Shown here: positions 11,515 to 21,233 of the stretch, piece by piece | How the letters are laid out: every line of letters begins with the position of its first letter | How positions within the stretch are numbered: the first letter of the stretch is position 1 | Origin: Aralia elata | Lineage: Eukaryota > Streptophyta > Magnoliopsida > Apiales > Araliaceae | Direction of reading: 5' to 3' | Length of the DNA: 64,000 nt | Assembly: GCA_034770075.1 (NCBI GenBank) | Contig: CM068383.1 | Coordinates: 9,327,778-9,391,777, forward strand | Made by a program: the position numbers and the translations under genes | Notes under the pieces: generated by a model | What the model was told of the DNA's origin: nothing | What the model saw: only the letters and a program-made list of their open reading frames with translations | Database searches by the model: none

Positions 11515-12058
11515 CTATGGTGTATGCAAATCCTCATCATCATCCCCCCAGTCGCGATCTCCATCGTCAGCCCGCTCGCCATCACCAATGATATCAGCAT
11601 CGCCACCCTGTTAATACAATTAAAAATATAACGCATTAGTCCGTATGAGAGAATTAATTTATGTTAAAAAATTTAATAACATGCAGATTAAGTAACTTAA
11701 AGTAAATATAATACCTGAGTAGGTTGGGGCTGACTCCCAATTAGGCTAAAAGCCTTCGAGAGTAATGTAACCACCAACCGGAGTACCTCATCACGTATCG
11801 CGACGAATTACTCCTACGGGATACCCGTACTATTGATGGTGGCCCCTGCTGCAATATCCTGAGCTAACTGGGGAAGGCGAGCTCGGCTGGACAACTCCTG
11901 ACGACGGATAACCGGATCCGTACGGAACGTCTCCGACACTGCCGTCATAACCCTCTGAAAAATCTCGTCGTCCAAGCCAGCGCCTGTATGAGATGGTCTA
12001 ACAGGTGCTCTCGGGCTCTGACGCTGATATATCATTGTTCTCTCCTTGGCGGCATTGT
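11515..12058 (-). pseudogene. Two-exon coding remnant, probable CACTA protein C-terminus
   Basis: On the minus strand, an exon at 12058-11715 follows an acceptor (TTCAG before ACAATGCCGCC) and ends at ACTCAG before GTATTA; a second exon at 11607-11515 follows ATTAACAG and ends at TAG. Phase 0 joins them. The first exon reads KERTMIYQRQSPRAPVRPSH and a helix with DDEIFQRVM, then two in-frame stops (TAG, TAA) before VAIRDEVLRLVVTLLSKAFS. The second exon is very acidic (GDRDWGDDDEDLHTP). An acidic last exon next to the terminus fits the position of a CACTA TnpA-like protein, but I recognise no catalytic domain. The two stops make it a pseudogene. Confidence 0.5.
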
Positions 12059-12421
12059 CTGAATAAACAAAACCTTAAATTATTCTTTGTGTTTTACATA
12101 TTATGCCACTTCTTACTAGTATTAGCATTTAAAATCTAATGCACACATCAAATATAATCACACATATTATAACAAGGTTGCATTTATATTCATATACCAA
12201 CTTCCTTACATAACTGACATATTACTATAAATGCCATCTATCCCAACATAACAACAAAATGTGGGATTTGCCAAAAACTAAAACTTCCCAAATCACATAG
12301 GTGGGGAGACAATATATTTATATACTACCTCACACCATCTGAGGTTTACATCATACAAATAATACCCTAATAATCAAAAGGGGTACATCTGCATCTATCT
12401 ACACATAGGACCACTAAACTG
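12059..12421. other. Non-coding stretch between CACTA remnant and retroelement ORF
   Basis: AT-rich with no usable frame. The junction between the CACTA part and the minus-strand retroelement must lie in or near here but cannot be placed by eye. Confidence 0.4.
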
Positions 12422-13015
12422 TCACTGCATATCAGGAGGAGGTGCATCTGTATGTCCCTGCTCCGGTGGAAGAAATCCATCTATAAGTCGTCGCACAGAC
12501 CGACTCGACTCACCCACCTCCATGGAACTCCTCCTCAACCTTGCCCGCTGATCCATATAGGCAATATCCAATGCTCGCCCCAATGAATCAATCCTGACCT
12601 CCTTGGCATGCAACTCCTCCTTGAGCTGATCAACAAGTCTGGCCGCCTTTACCCAAGCGTCCGAAATTCTAATCTTATCTGCTATCTCTAAGTCAAACTC
12701 AAATATCAACACTTGATTCTCTCGAGTCCTCTCAAACTCTAACAACTCAACTCTGGCCTTCTACTCGTCCAAGTCTGCTAATGCCTGATGGGCAACATCT
12801 TTATACTGCTACTTAGTGCTCTGGAGAGTGTGATTCTTCGCCTTCAGCTCTTGTACTCTAGCTTCTAATTCTTCATTCTTGACCAGTAGGTCTCCAATAA
12901 GGATATCCTGTGTGATATCCTCAAATCCCTCGTTCTCTACCGGCTGTTCCACTGTATGGCTATCCAGACCCTCCTCTGCCATCCTGACACCAACAAAGAA
13001 TAGCATCAGTATCAC
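12422..13015 (-). pseudogene. Coiled-coil ORF just downstream of an LTR primer site
   Basis: On the minus strand a frame of about 197 codons begins MAEEGLDSHTVEQPVENEGF at 13015, 155 bp after the primer site at 13170-13181. It is interrupted by two in-frame TAG codons (12809-12811 and near 12759). The N-terminal third is acidic, and most of the rest is heptad-rich helix (LLVKNEELEARVQELKAKNH; ARLVDQLKEELHAKEVRIDS), ending in a Ser/Arg patch and PPPDMQ. I do not recognise a gag, protease or polymerase motif. Its position is where gag normally starts, so it may be a gag substitute in a non-autonomous element or an extra leader ORF. Function is unknown. Confidence 0.5.
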
Positions 13016-13169
13016 AATAAAATATATTCATTGATAAAATGGAATGATATTTTATCATGTACCATCTATACTAGATGAATTTCCATAATCCATCACCTAG
13101 CATACTCTATATGAGTTTTCTTCGAAGGTTATAACCTAGGTTTCGCGTTCCTAAAATATATAACCTACA

Positions 13170-13181
13170 GCTCTGATACCA
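13170..13181 (-). other. tRNA-iMet primer binding site
   Basis: Read on the minus strand, TGGTATCAGAGC follows the LTR end (GGGGCGTCACA) after a 3-base spacer. This is the standard initiator-Met primer site of many plant gypsy and copia elements. It fixes 13185-16490 as the 5' LTR of a minus-strand element. Confidence 0.85.
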
Positions 13182-14479
13182 ACATGTGACGCCCCTAAAT
13201 TCAGGTTTTCACACCTCAGATTCAGTGCTCACGATCAATCATTAACATACACATTTTTATAACTACAGCGAAAATAATAAACATACATTGTTCATTATAA
13301 TGAGGTTCTACAATAAATCCAAGATCTATTAACCTTAACTTAAAACATACCCTTAATATTACAAAAAGTTTACATAAATAATTATATCAGAAAATAAGAT
13401 TAATTAAACGTTCACATAAATCTATTCTTGAGCTTTGCCTTTTCCCTTATCCTTCTTGGAACTTTTCGGCTTAGCTGAAATAAACGTCATGATATAGCAA
13501 GGGTAAGCAACTAATTTGCTTAGCAAGTTTAAATACAAAGAAGATATATGATGATTAGAAAGGAATTTTAACCTTCAGATTTCAACAATTTGAATCAATT
13601 GAGAAAAGACGTGAATCATGTTCAATAATTGAATCATCGAATAGATGAAGCTTAGTAGTCGTTAATGACCATGAACACGTTCAGAGGTTGTTAGTAATTA
13701 AACTCGTCCTCTTAAAGTTTTGGTAATCGAGGGAATCAGCTTCTCATACCCGGTGAATTATGCATAACCACTTAATAATCGGGCAAATAATTATTTTCCA
13801 ATTTATTACCTTAATAGGTCTTGTTCTTTTTCTTAGTCTAAGAATCCCTACCAATCAATTGGCTTGGGAACAGCTGTTTAAAATATAATTGAGTCTATCA
13901 GATTTAAACATGCACAGTCTAGCTGATACAGCTAGCATAGACTTAAACAATTCATGAATGTTAGAACATTAAATTCTTCCTACAGTTCAATAATGAACAA
14001 GCTTTCGAGCATACAATTGTAATAACATTGATGTGGAATAATTTTCAATAATTAAACTACCTAGATATCTTTTCGATGGATACAAGTCAGATTATAAGAA
14101 CTTGCACCAAGTATGAGTCTCAATAATCATCATGGATGTGGAGTAATTAACAATAATTACCCACTAACCTGCTTAAAAGAATTCATTCAAGTAGAGTTTG
14201 GAACTCACACAAGCATATACACAATGATATTTAAAAGTGTGAACATAAAGGAACTTACTCGGTACATTTCAAATAGGGTAGGAAATTTACTCAACATAAA
14301 TCTTGAGTAAGCTTAGGGAACTTGCCTTGCACGTGCGTTAGTATCTTGACGTTAATCGTCCTTCAAGTATATCCTATATAGTTCATTAAAGTCATCAAAA
14401 TGATTAGTCACATAAGGACTAGGTTCAATACAGTCATTAAAACATTTTGATTGCCATTTTGACAAAGTAGTTGGGGGTC

Positions 14480-14930
14480 TCGCTCCCCAATGAGCGAGCG
14501 GCTGCCCCCTGGAAGCCAAGCGTAAAGTGTAATTAAACTATGGGGTCATTCTATGACTGAGAAGTACTCTACGATCACTAAGGTCTGGCTGACTTAATGA
14601 AATTATACCAAGGTTATTTGGGCGAAGCTCTACGATTTCGGAGTGACTAGCTAACTTACTCTACGATTGCTGAGAAGTACTCTACGATCGTCGAGTAACA
14701 TGACTGACTGACTACGATCACCGAGAAATACTCTACGATCATCGAGTCACTGGCTGACTGACTCTACGATCACCGAGAAATACTCTACGATCATCAAGTC
14801 ACTAGCTGACTGACTCTACGATCGCTGAGAAATACTCTACGATTGTCGAGTCACTTAACTGACTGACTCTACAGGTATAAGTGCACTCTACGATCATAGT
14901 AAAACCACTTACGATCGTTGAGTCCTTATC
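14480..14930. repeat. CTCTACGATC tandem-word cassette inside the LTR
   Basis: After a GC-rich lead (GCTCCCCAATGAGCGAGCGG), about a dozen copies of CTCTACGATC/T alternate with CACCGAG, CATCGAG, CGCTGAG or TGTCGAG and GACTGACTGA spacers. Unit spacing is about 20-60 bp. The same word, on the opposite strand, fills the cassette of the element at 60352-62179. Confidence 0.85.
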
Positions 14931-16321
14931 CTTGTTCAGATTTACTTCGCAATTTTAGCTTAGGAAAAAAAATCCCTTGACTGATTTGGTCTAAGGTCAT
15001 ACAGGTCTCATATCATGATTTGGGTCTAACTCATGCTTTACAGAACTTCATGATTGGTGTAAACTCACCTTCTATTAACTGTGTCTGTTCATAATTGATT
15101 TAACAAAGACCTATGGCTTTAACTTAAAAGATAGGTCGGGGTGTATACTAAGATACACTCCTTCTTTGGTCATGATCATTGGTCTGATTATCATCCCTTA
15201 TGGTCCATAAATACATTGTTATGATATTTTAATCATACAAATCACTTTCGTTAGTTTTTCTACGGTAGTTCTGATTTGAGCTCGGCTCAAGTCATTAGTT
15301 GGTCTCAAATAGATGGTGACACCATCAATTAATCACGGCTGTTTTAGTACAAGGTTGTCAAATTACCATTCTTGTGGTTTAACTCGGTCTGGTCATTATT
15401 CTTAATGACAACACTTTTACTCTGCCCAACATATAAAAACAGAGTACTTAGCTCATGTGTCATTTCTGGTCTTTAAACTATTTTGCACATATATGAAAAT
15501 AATAGACCTTAACCACTGAGACTAGAAAACTTCTCACCTCTTTGATTTCATGGCTCTTCTTCTCTTCCTCCCGAAATAGGTAATTAAACTAGAGAGCATC
15601 CGGTTGTTGGCTTCCCTCCCTTTAGTCACTCCCTTCTTCTTACCTTCAAACTCCCTGACCATCTCTATATCAGAACTAACCCTCTTAGTAAACTTGTAAG
15701 ATTGAATAGAAACTCTATTTTCAGAGAAAACTCTTACTTCTCTGCTGGTCTCTACTCCAGATCATAAGATTATCATACAATGAATGTACCCATAGATGAA
15801 AAAGGATTATGTAGGAAGTACTACCAACTCACTCCCATCACCATACCCCTAGTGATCAGAGTAGAGGGATGAGTCACTAGTTTTAGGATAGCTTGTGTGC
15901 AAGACACGAAAACTATCGGATTTCTATAACATGTGTCCTGCTACTGTTGAAGATAATTCTTCAATTGAGTTACCGTATGGGCTAAGCACCCATTTTAGCT
16001 GTGGTTGCTGATGTTTTTGGCTGGGTCAATCTTTATATGGGTCAATTCTAATTGGCCTACCAAATAACATCTATAATGGACCCTTATATGGCTGACCATA
16101 ATTAAACCGAATTGGGCCTTTTTTTTAACTTATTAGTCCAAACTACAAGTCCCCAATAATAACTTGAACAGGGCTTGCTAAATAAATCAATTGGACTGGT
16201 TCATTATAAATAATTAATTTAAATATTTGGACTCCTCCATAGATGTAATAATGTACTTACAGAATTCTTATACCTAATATATGATTAGGTTATATATAAC
16301 AAATAATTATTCACATATCTA

Positions 16322-16344
16322 TAATATATATATATATATATATA

Positions 16345-16380
<36 letters not shown>
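16322..16380. repeat. (TA)n microsatellites
   Basis: Two long TA runs separated by TGTACA lie near the outer end of the 3.3-kb LTR. Confidence 0.9.
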
Positions 16381-16381
<1 letters not shown>

Positions 16382-16490
16382 ATTTATTTGATCACATACT
16401 TATCCTTCACAAGTCATAAAGTATTCAATACATTAATTAATAATTAATATATACATTTACAATATGATCTCAATATTCTTGGTTATTACA

Positions 16491-17202
16491 ATTTCTCGTC
16501 ATCAGTGACACTTATGAAGGTACTCACGATGGGTTTTCCTTTTCAAAGAGAGCTTAGGACGTCTTATTTTTCACTGATGTTTGTTTACTCATATGGAACT
16601 TTTTTCCTAGTAAAAGGAGTCCATGCAAGTATTTGTGTGTTCATTTGCGTTGCCTTTGCTACTAGTTTTAAGATTGATAGAAAAGGCCAAGTCGCGGTCT
16701 TCATCAATAGATCGGACTAGGTGAGTCCAGTTTGCAGCGTTGTGAAAATATCATAATTTTCTGCTTATCAAAATGTGACTTCAGTTTGTCACGTTGTAAA
16801 GATATCGTGTTTTCATGATTATCATAATCCACCATCCATGCTTTCATGATTATCATAATCCACCCTCCATGCATGATTCAACGACTCCAGTTTGTCGCGT
16901 TGTGAAAATATTTATTTTCATGATTATCATAATCCACCCTAGCCTCCATACATGATTGGGCGTACATTTGACGGTTGAAAGAATCAAATTTCTATAAATG
17001 TACAATCTCAAATTAGAATAATTATTAGTATTATTATAAAAACAACTAAATTAGAATGAAATTTGAATGATAGATATCATTCATATTTTTATGCTTATCT
17101 TGGATTATTCTTCTTGATTCTGGTGTATTGTAATTGATGTGGCCATATTCAAAACTTATGGATTTGGTAATTTTGCAATTATTATATTTCGGATATTATT
17201 TA
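16491..17202. other. Intergenic gap between two LTR elements
   Basis: No convincing gene. A 71-codon frame at 16505-16720 has no recognisable domain. The tandem repeat at 16725-16960 occupies the middle, and AT-rich DNA runs to the Tat element. Confidence 0.5.
16725..16960 (+). repeat. Tandem repeat with CATGATTATCATAATCCACC core
   Basis: Three to four imperfect units pair CAGTTTGTCGCGTTGTGAAA-like text with TTTTCATGATTATCATAATC and a CACC(A/C)TCCATGC tail, in a unit of roughly 50-100 bp. The core TGATTATCA is itself nearly palindromic. Confidence 0.7.
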
Positions 17203-17207
17203 ATTTC

Positions 17208-17703
17208 TGTTGGGATGTGTTCACTTGGGCCCAATGGATGGGGTGGGCTACAGTCCACGTGGAGGGATTTTTCCACGTAGGAATTTATTTTGGGTAGTAT
17301 GCGGATTATAAGAAATCTAAGATTCCTAATTATATTTAAATTCCAGTTCCTAAGGAAAGAGTCAAAATTTATCCGACTTCCTTTCTTTAAGGAGATTATG
17401 TTCTATCCAATCATAGGTAATTACCATGATTAAGAGTCCAATTACAGCGGGGAAGTAGGGCGTTAAAGGTGGTGTGATCATCTATAAATACAAGGCTAAA
17501 CCCTTAACTTACAGGTAATGATTTTTTGCTCACTAAAGTGCTAAACCTCCATTGTTAATACCTTGAACAACCTGTACTTATTCTCACACTGGAGCTATTT
17601 TCCGGCTGCCAAAACTGCCAGGCTCTTGAGTGTGTTTCATTTCTGTGCAGGATTTGGCGCGTATTTTGGTGATTGGACGCGCGGTAAAATCTTAGCGTTA
17701 ACA
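17208..17703 (+). mobile_element. 5' LTR of the Tat-like element
   Basis: A 496-bp LTR with TG...CA ends. Its counterpart is the 3' LTR (30657-30933 plus 35040-35263) with numerous substitutions, for example CACGTGGAGG versus CATGTGGAGG early in the LTR. CTATAAATACAAGG near 17482 is a likely TATA box. Confidence 0.9.
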
Positions 17704-17721
17704 TTGGCGCTAAAAGGAGGG
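17704..17721 (+). other. Primer binding site candidate
   Basis: TTGGCGCTAAAAGGAGGG follows the 5' LTR directly. It has the TGGCGC start typical of Tat-type primer sites, though the matching tRNA cannot be confirmed by eye. Confidence 0.55.
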
Positions 17722-17771
17722 TCATAGTGCAGCATAAAACACAATCACTCAATAGTACTTGATCAGACATC

Positions 17772-19500
17772 ATGGTGTCAAATAAAGGAAAAATGGTCTC
17801 GGTATACGGAGAATCTACGGCTGACCGGTCTCAACCCAGAGGTTCGATAAAGGATAGATTGGGACCATCAAAAAGTATTAAGAATAGGTTGGGTCCCTAA
17901 AGCCGCTCGGTGGGCCAACCTAACCCTCAGACGACAATTGTCAAAAGGAAACTGTTCTCCACCACCCGGAGGACAGGTGGTCATGATGATGGTGCCGATG
18001 ATCAGGACTCTAGACCGGACCAAGGTCAAGACAAGAGAGAGTTGATCTTGGCCAGGAAGATGCAATAGAACAAGGACGCTATAGAGGCCATACGCCTTCA
18101 ACAATTGAAGTTGGATAAGCAGTTGGCTTCTTTATTATACGGAGAGGAAGTTTCCTCCAGTTATCATCGGCGTCAGGTGGATTCGTCAGGGACCCATCCA
18201 GGACACCCCGTCCGGACGGTTTTCGTCAGGACTTCAGCAGGCCGAAGAGCCGCACCCCAGTCCGCGGCAGGCACTGAAGCCGTTCTCAGGACATCAGTAG
18301 GCCGAAGAACGACACCTTAGTCCGCGGCAGGCACCGAAGCCGTTCGGAAGATCAGAGCAGGCCGATGAGCCGCTCCCTGATCCGCAACAGGCACCAAAGC
18401 CCCTCATAGGACTTGAGCAGGCCAAGAAACCGCTCTCCGATCCGCAGGAGGCACAATAGCCGCTCGCAAGAAAATAATAAGCCGATGAGCCGCACACTAT
18501 ACCGGGGCAGGCGTCAAAGATGCTCCAAGGATAATTACAGAATCAGGCTCGAGCTAATTCTTCGGGAGAGTGGGACCGTTGCCCTAGCCAGAAGACTGGA
18601 AGAAGTGGAACAGAGGCTATCGGTGGCTGATCAGCCAGTTGAATTGCCGAACAGCACCAGATCGCCTTTTACCCTAGAGATTAAGCGGGTGAAGGATGAC
18701 AAGTCCAAAAAAATGCCGTCATTGGAGACATATGATGGCACCGGGGATCCCTATGACCACACACACACTTATAATCAGATTATGGACTATTATGATCACC
18801 CCGAAGCTGCCAAATATCATATGTTCGTTACCACGCTGAAGTGTGTGGCTCGAGAATGGATGACATCTCTCACTCCGAACTCGATTAGTTCATGGGAACA
18901 GTTGTGCGATAAATTCCACGCACAGTTCAGAAGCAATAAGCGAAGGGGAAGGCTAACAACATCATTGATGCAAGTTAAGCAGCGTACCGAAGAAAGTCTC
19001 GACCAATATGTGAAGAGGTTCAGGGAAGCAGTCGGCACGGTGACCGATCTAAATGTGTAGCAGGTTGTCGGGTTCTTTACCACTGGATTGGACATTACAA
19101 AGTCCAAACAATTGGTCAAAAATCTCATTCTCAATCCACCCGAAGACTTATCAGAGGCTTATAGTAGGGCCGATGGATTTATCACTCTCGAGGAGGCTAT
19201 TGGGAGTCTGAAGCCGCAGGCACGTTCGGAAGATAAACCGAAGGATCGGGATGGGAACAATATGCCTAGGTCGAATAACCAGTCGAGGCAAAATTTTAAT
19301 GGGGGAGGTTCAGGAGGAGGCATGCCACATTTCCCAAACAAAAATGTTAATAAAGTTTACACTCCCCTGAACACCGATCGGGCGAAGATATTGGAGGAAA
19401 TTCGGAACAAACCTGGTTTTGAGCCTTGCTAGACGAGCACAAAGACCTATAGGGGAAATCATAACCATTATTGCAACTATCACCAGACTTCGGGCTATTC
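17772..19500 (+). pseudogene. Tat gag (broken)
   Basis: Gag would form the capsid-like particle that packages element RNA. An ATG at 17772 opens MVSNKGKMVSVYGESTADRS, about 70 bp after the primer site, but stops follow within 45 codons and the frame shifts near 18320. From 18413 the capsid region is clear: MPSLETYDGTGDPYDHTHTY, then YHMFVTTLKCVAREWMTSL and WEQLCDKFHAQF, the retrotransposon gag signature. In-frame TAG codons fall at 19058 and 19430. A zinc-knuckle-like YCNYHQTSGYSTEDCYNLK motif is readable near 19470-19525. The basic RS-rich N-terminal repeat (18228-18500) may bind RNA. Confidence 0.88.
18228..18500 (+). repeat. ~60-bp tandem repeat in gag encoding an Arg/Ser-rich peptide
   Basis: Four to five units share CAGGCCGA(A/T)GAGCCGC, then (G/A)TCCGC(G/A)(G/A)CAGGCAC and AAGCC(G/C)(T/C)T. 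In the gag frame they read like RPMSRSLIRNRHQSPS and RPRNRSPIRRRHNSRS. Unit length is about 60 bp, a multiple of three, so copy number can vary without changing the frame. Confidence 0.7.
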
Positions 19501-19519
19501 TACAGAGGACTGTTACAAT

Positions 19520-21233
19520 TTGAAGGACCTGATTGAGAAGAGGGTGCAGTCTGGAGACCTAGTTCAGTACGTCACGGGGCGAGGGGTTTCGGAAAGGACA
19601 ACAACTAACGATACTCAGCAGAACTCGAAGCCCCAATCCGAGCCGATCCCGATAGTTCGAGGGGTTGTGGATGTGATAACGGGCGGATCGACTGGAAAGG
19701 TGCACGGAAAGAAAATACGTAGAATGTTAGACTCAGTTATGTCTATATCTGAGCTACCTGTGTGGAAGGAGCAACCTTATCCAGACACTGTGATATCATT
19801 CACTGATGAAGACTATCCCTTGGCGTCGATTGAGCCGCATGAGGGGGCTCTGGCTATTACCGCCCAGGTCAGAACCATGGATATGAGGCGAATCATGATT
19901 AACAACGGCTTTTCGGTAGATATACTATATGCTCATGCTTATCAAAGGCTATATTTAGGAGGAAGGAAAATGGAAGTCGGACAGGAGTCACCACTGTATG
20001 GGTTCAGCAATGATCCAGTTCGGGTGGCGGGGACCATCGAGTTGTCAGTCACCTTCGGGACAACACCTCGATAGGTGGAGGTCAAAGTCAGGTTCTTCGT
20101 GGTTCATGTGGATTCAGCCTATAACGTTATTCTGGGAAGATCGACATTAATAGCGCTGCAAGCGGTAACCTCCATCCCGCACTTCAAAATAAAGTTCCCT
20201 ACGCCAAATGGGGTCGGCGAGGTAAAGGGTGATTTGGATTTGGCTCGAAGGTGTTACAGGACTTCGTTGATATCTTCGGCCGTAGGAAGGTGTAAACAAA
20301 AATAAACTGTGACGATCGAGGTTGAACCCTTCACCGAAGGAAGCACAGAACCACTCGCCTTGCCAACCGAAGAAACTGAAGACATTGAGTTGGTTCCGGG
20401 GAAACGAGAAAAGACAATAAAAATCGGCTCTGGTATGTAAGAACCTTTCAGGACGGGGATGATTAATTTGCTTCGGGTCTTCGCCGATATCTTTGCCTGG
20501 GAGCCCAGTGATATGCCGGGAATCGACGAATTTGTTGCAGTTTATAAACTTTGTGTAGACCCGATGAAGAAGCTGGTTCATCAAAAGAGGAGGATTTTTG
20601 CGCCGGAACGACAAAAAATTATTGATGAGGAGATAGCGAAACTACTGGAAGCGGATTTTATCTTCTAGATTGATTACCCGGAGTGGCTCGCGAATGTTAT
20701 CCTCGTCCAGAAGCAAAATGGCAAGTGGAGGGTATGTATTGACTACAACGATTTGAACAAGGTGTGTCCGAAGGATTTTTACCCCTTGCCAAATATTGAT
20801 CAATTGATAGATGTAACTTCGGGCTTCGCGATGCTAAGCTTTATGGACGCCTTTTCGGGATATCATCAGATCTCAATGTGCAAGGAGGATATCCCGAAAA
20901 TGACTTTCATCAGCCATCGGACAATTTATGCATATAAGAAGATGACACTCGGGTTGCTTAATGCTGGGGCTACGTATCAGCGGATGATGAACTATGTTTT
21001 CAAGAGGCAGTTGAGGAGGAGCATGGAAGTCTACGTAGATGATATGATCGTCAAAAGCTCTTCTGTTCAAGGCCACCTAGACGATTTAGAAGATTGTTTT
21101 CAAACCATCAAGGAACATAATATCCGACTGAACCCTACCAAATGTACCTTCGGCCTCAGATCGGGGAAGTTTCTTGGTTATATGGTAAGCAAGAGGGGCA
21201 TTGAAGCGAATCCTGAAAAGATCAAAGCTATCA
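19520..21233 (+). pseudogene. Tat protease and reverse transcriptase, N-terminal part
   Basis: This continues the gag frame. A protease-like stretch near 19895-20170 ends in NVILGRSTLIALQAV, but the active site expected as D-S/T-G reads INNGFSVDILY. RT begins near 20670 with WLANVILVQKQNGKWRVCID, then SGYHQISMCKEDIPKMTF, the Y-V-D-D catalytic motif at about 21036 (EVYVDDMIVKS) and LNPTKCTFGLRSGKFLGYMV. In-frame stops lie at 20072, 20303, 20438 and 20666. The frame is cut after EKIKAI by the solo LTR and resumes without loss at 25481. Confidence 0.92.

Larger units (their letters stand above)
10747..12058 (-). mobile_element. CACTA (En/Spm-like) transposon, one end
   Basis: The terminus CACTACAAGAAAAAGGGATA at 10747 is the classic CACTA end. 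It is followed by a dense subterminal array of TTCGACGGA / TCCGTCGAA words in both orientations to about 11165, as bound by TnpA-type proteins in this superfamily. A minus-strand coding remnant follows (11515-12058). The opposite terminus is not recognised nearby; the right side is replaced by retroelement sequence from 12422, so the element looks truncated or interrupted. Confidence 0.75.
13185..16490 (-). mobile_element. 3.3-kb 5' LTR of a Tekay/Del-like gypsy element
   Basis: The plus-strand left end TGTGACGCCCCTAAATTCAG and right end TTGGTTATTACA give a TG...CA element of about 3.3 kb. The left end matches the solo LTR at 21234 and the LTR end at 4601 and abuts the primer site. Long LTRs together with a Met primer fit the Tekay/Del chromovirus group. 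Inside are a tandem-word cassette (14480-14930), a short frame at 14113-14310 with no recognisable domain, and AT microsatellites near 16322. The outer right edge is estimated from similarity to the other copy's TTTTACA end. Confidence 0.7.

Noticed and set aside
12809..13015. Independent small acidic gene
   Set aside because: It lies in the same frame as 12422-12745, separated only by two TAG codons, so it is one decayed ORF.
14480..14930. CRISPR-like or centromeric satellite
   Set aside because: Words are short and variable and lie inside an LTR bounded by TG...CA and a primer site.
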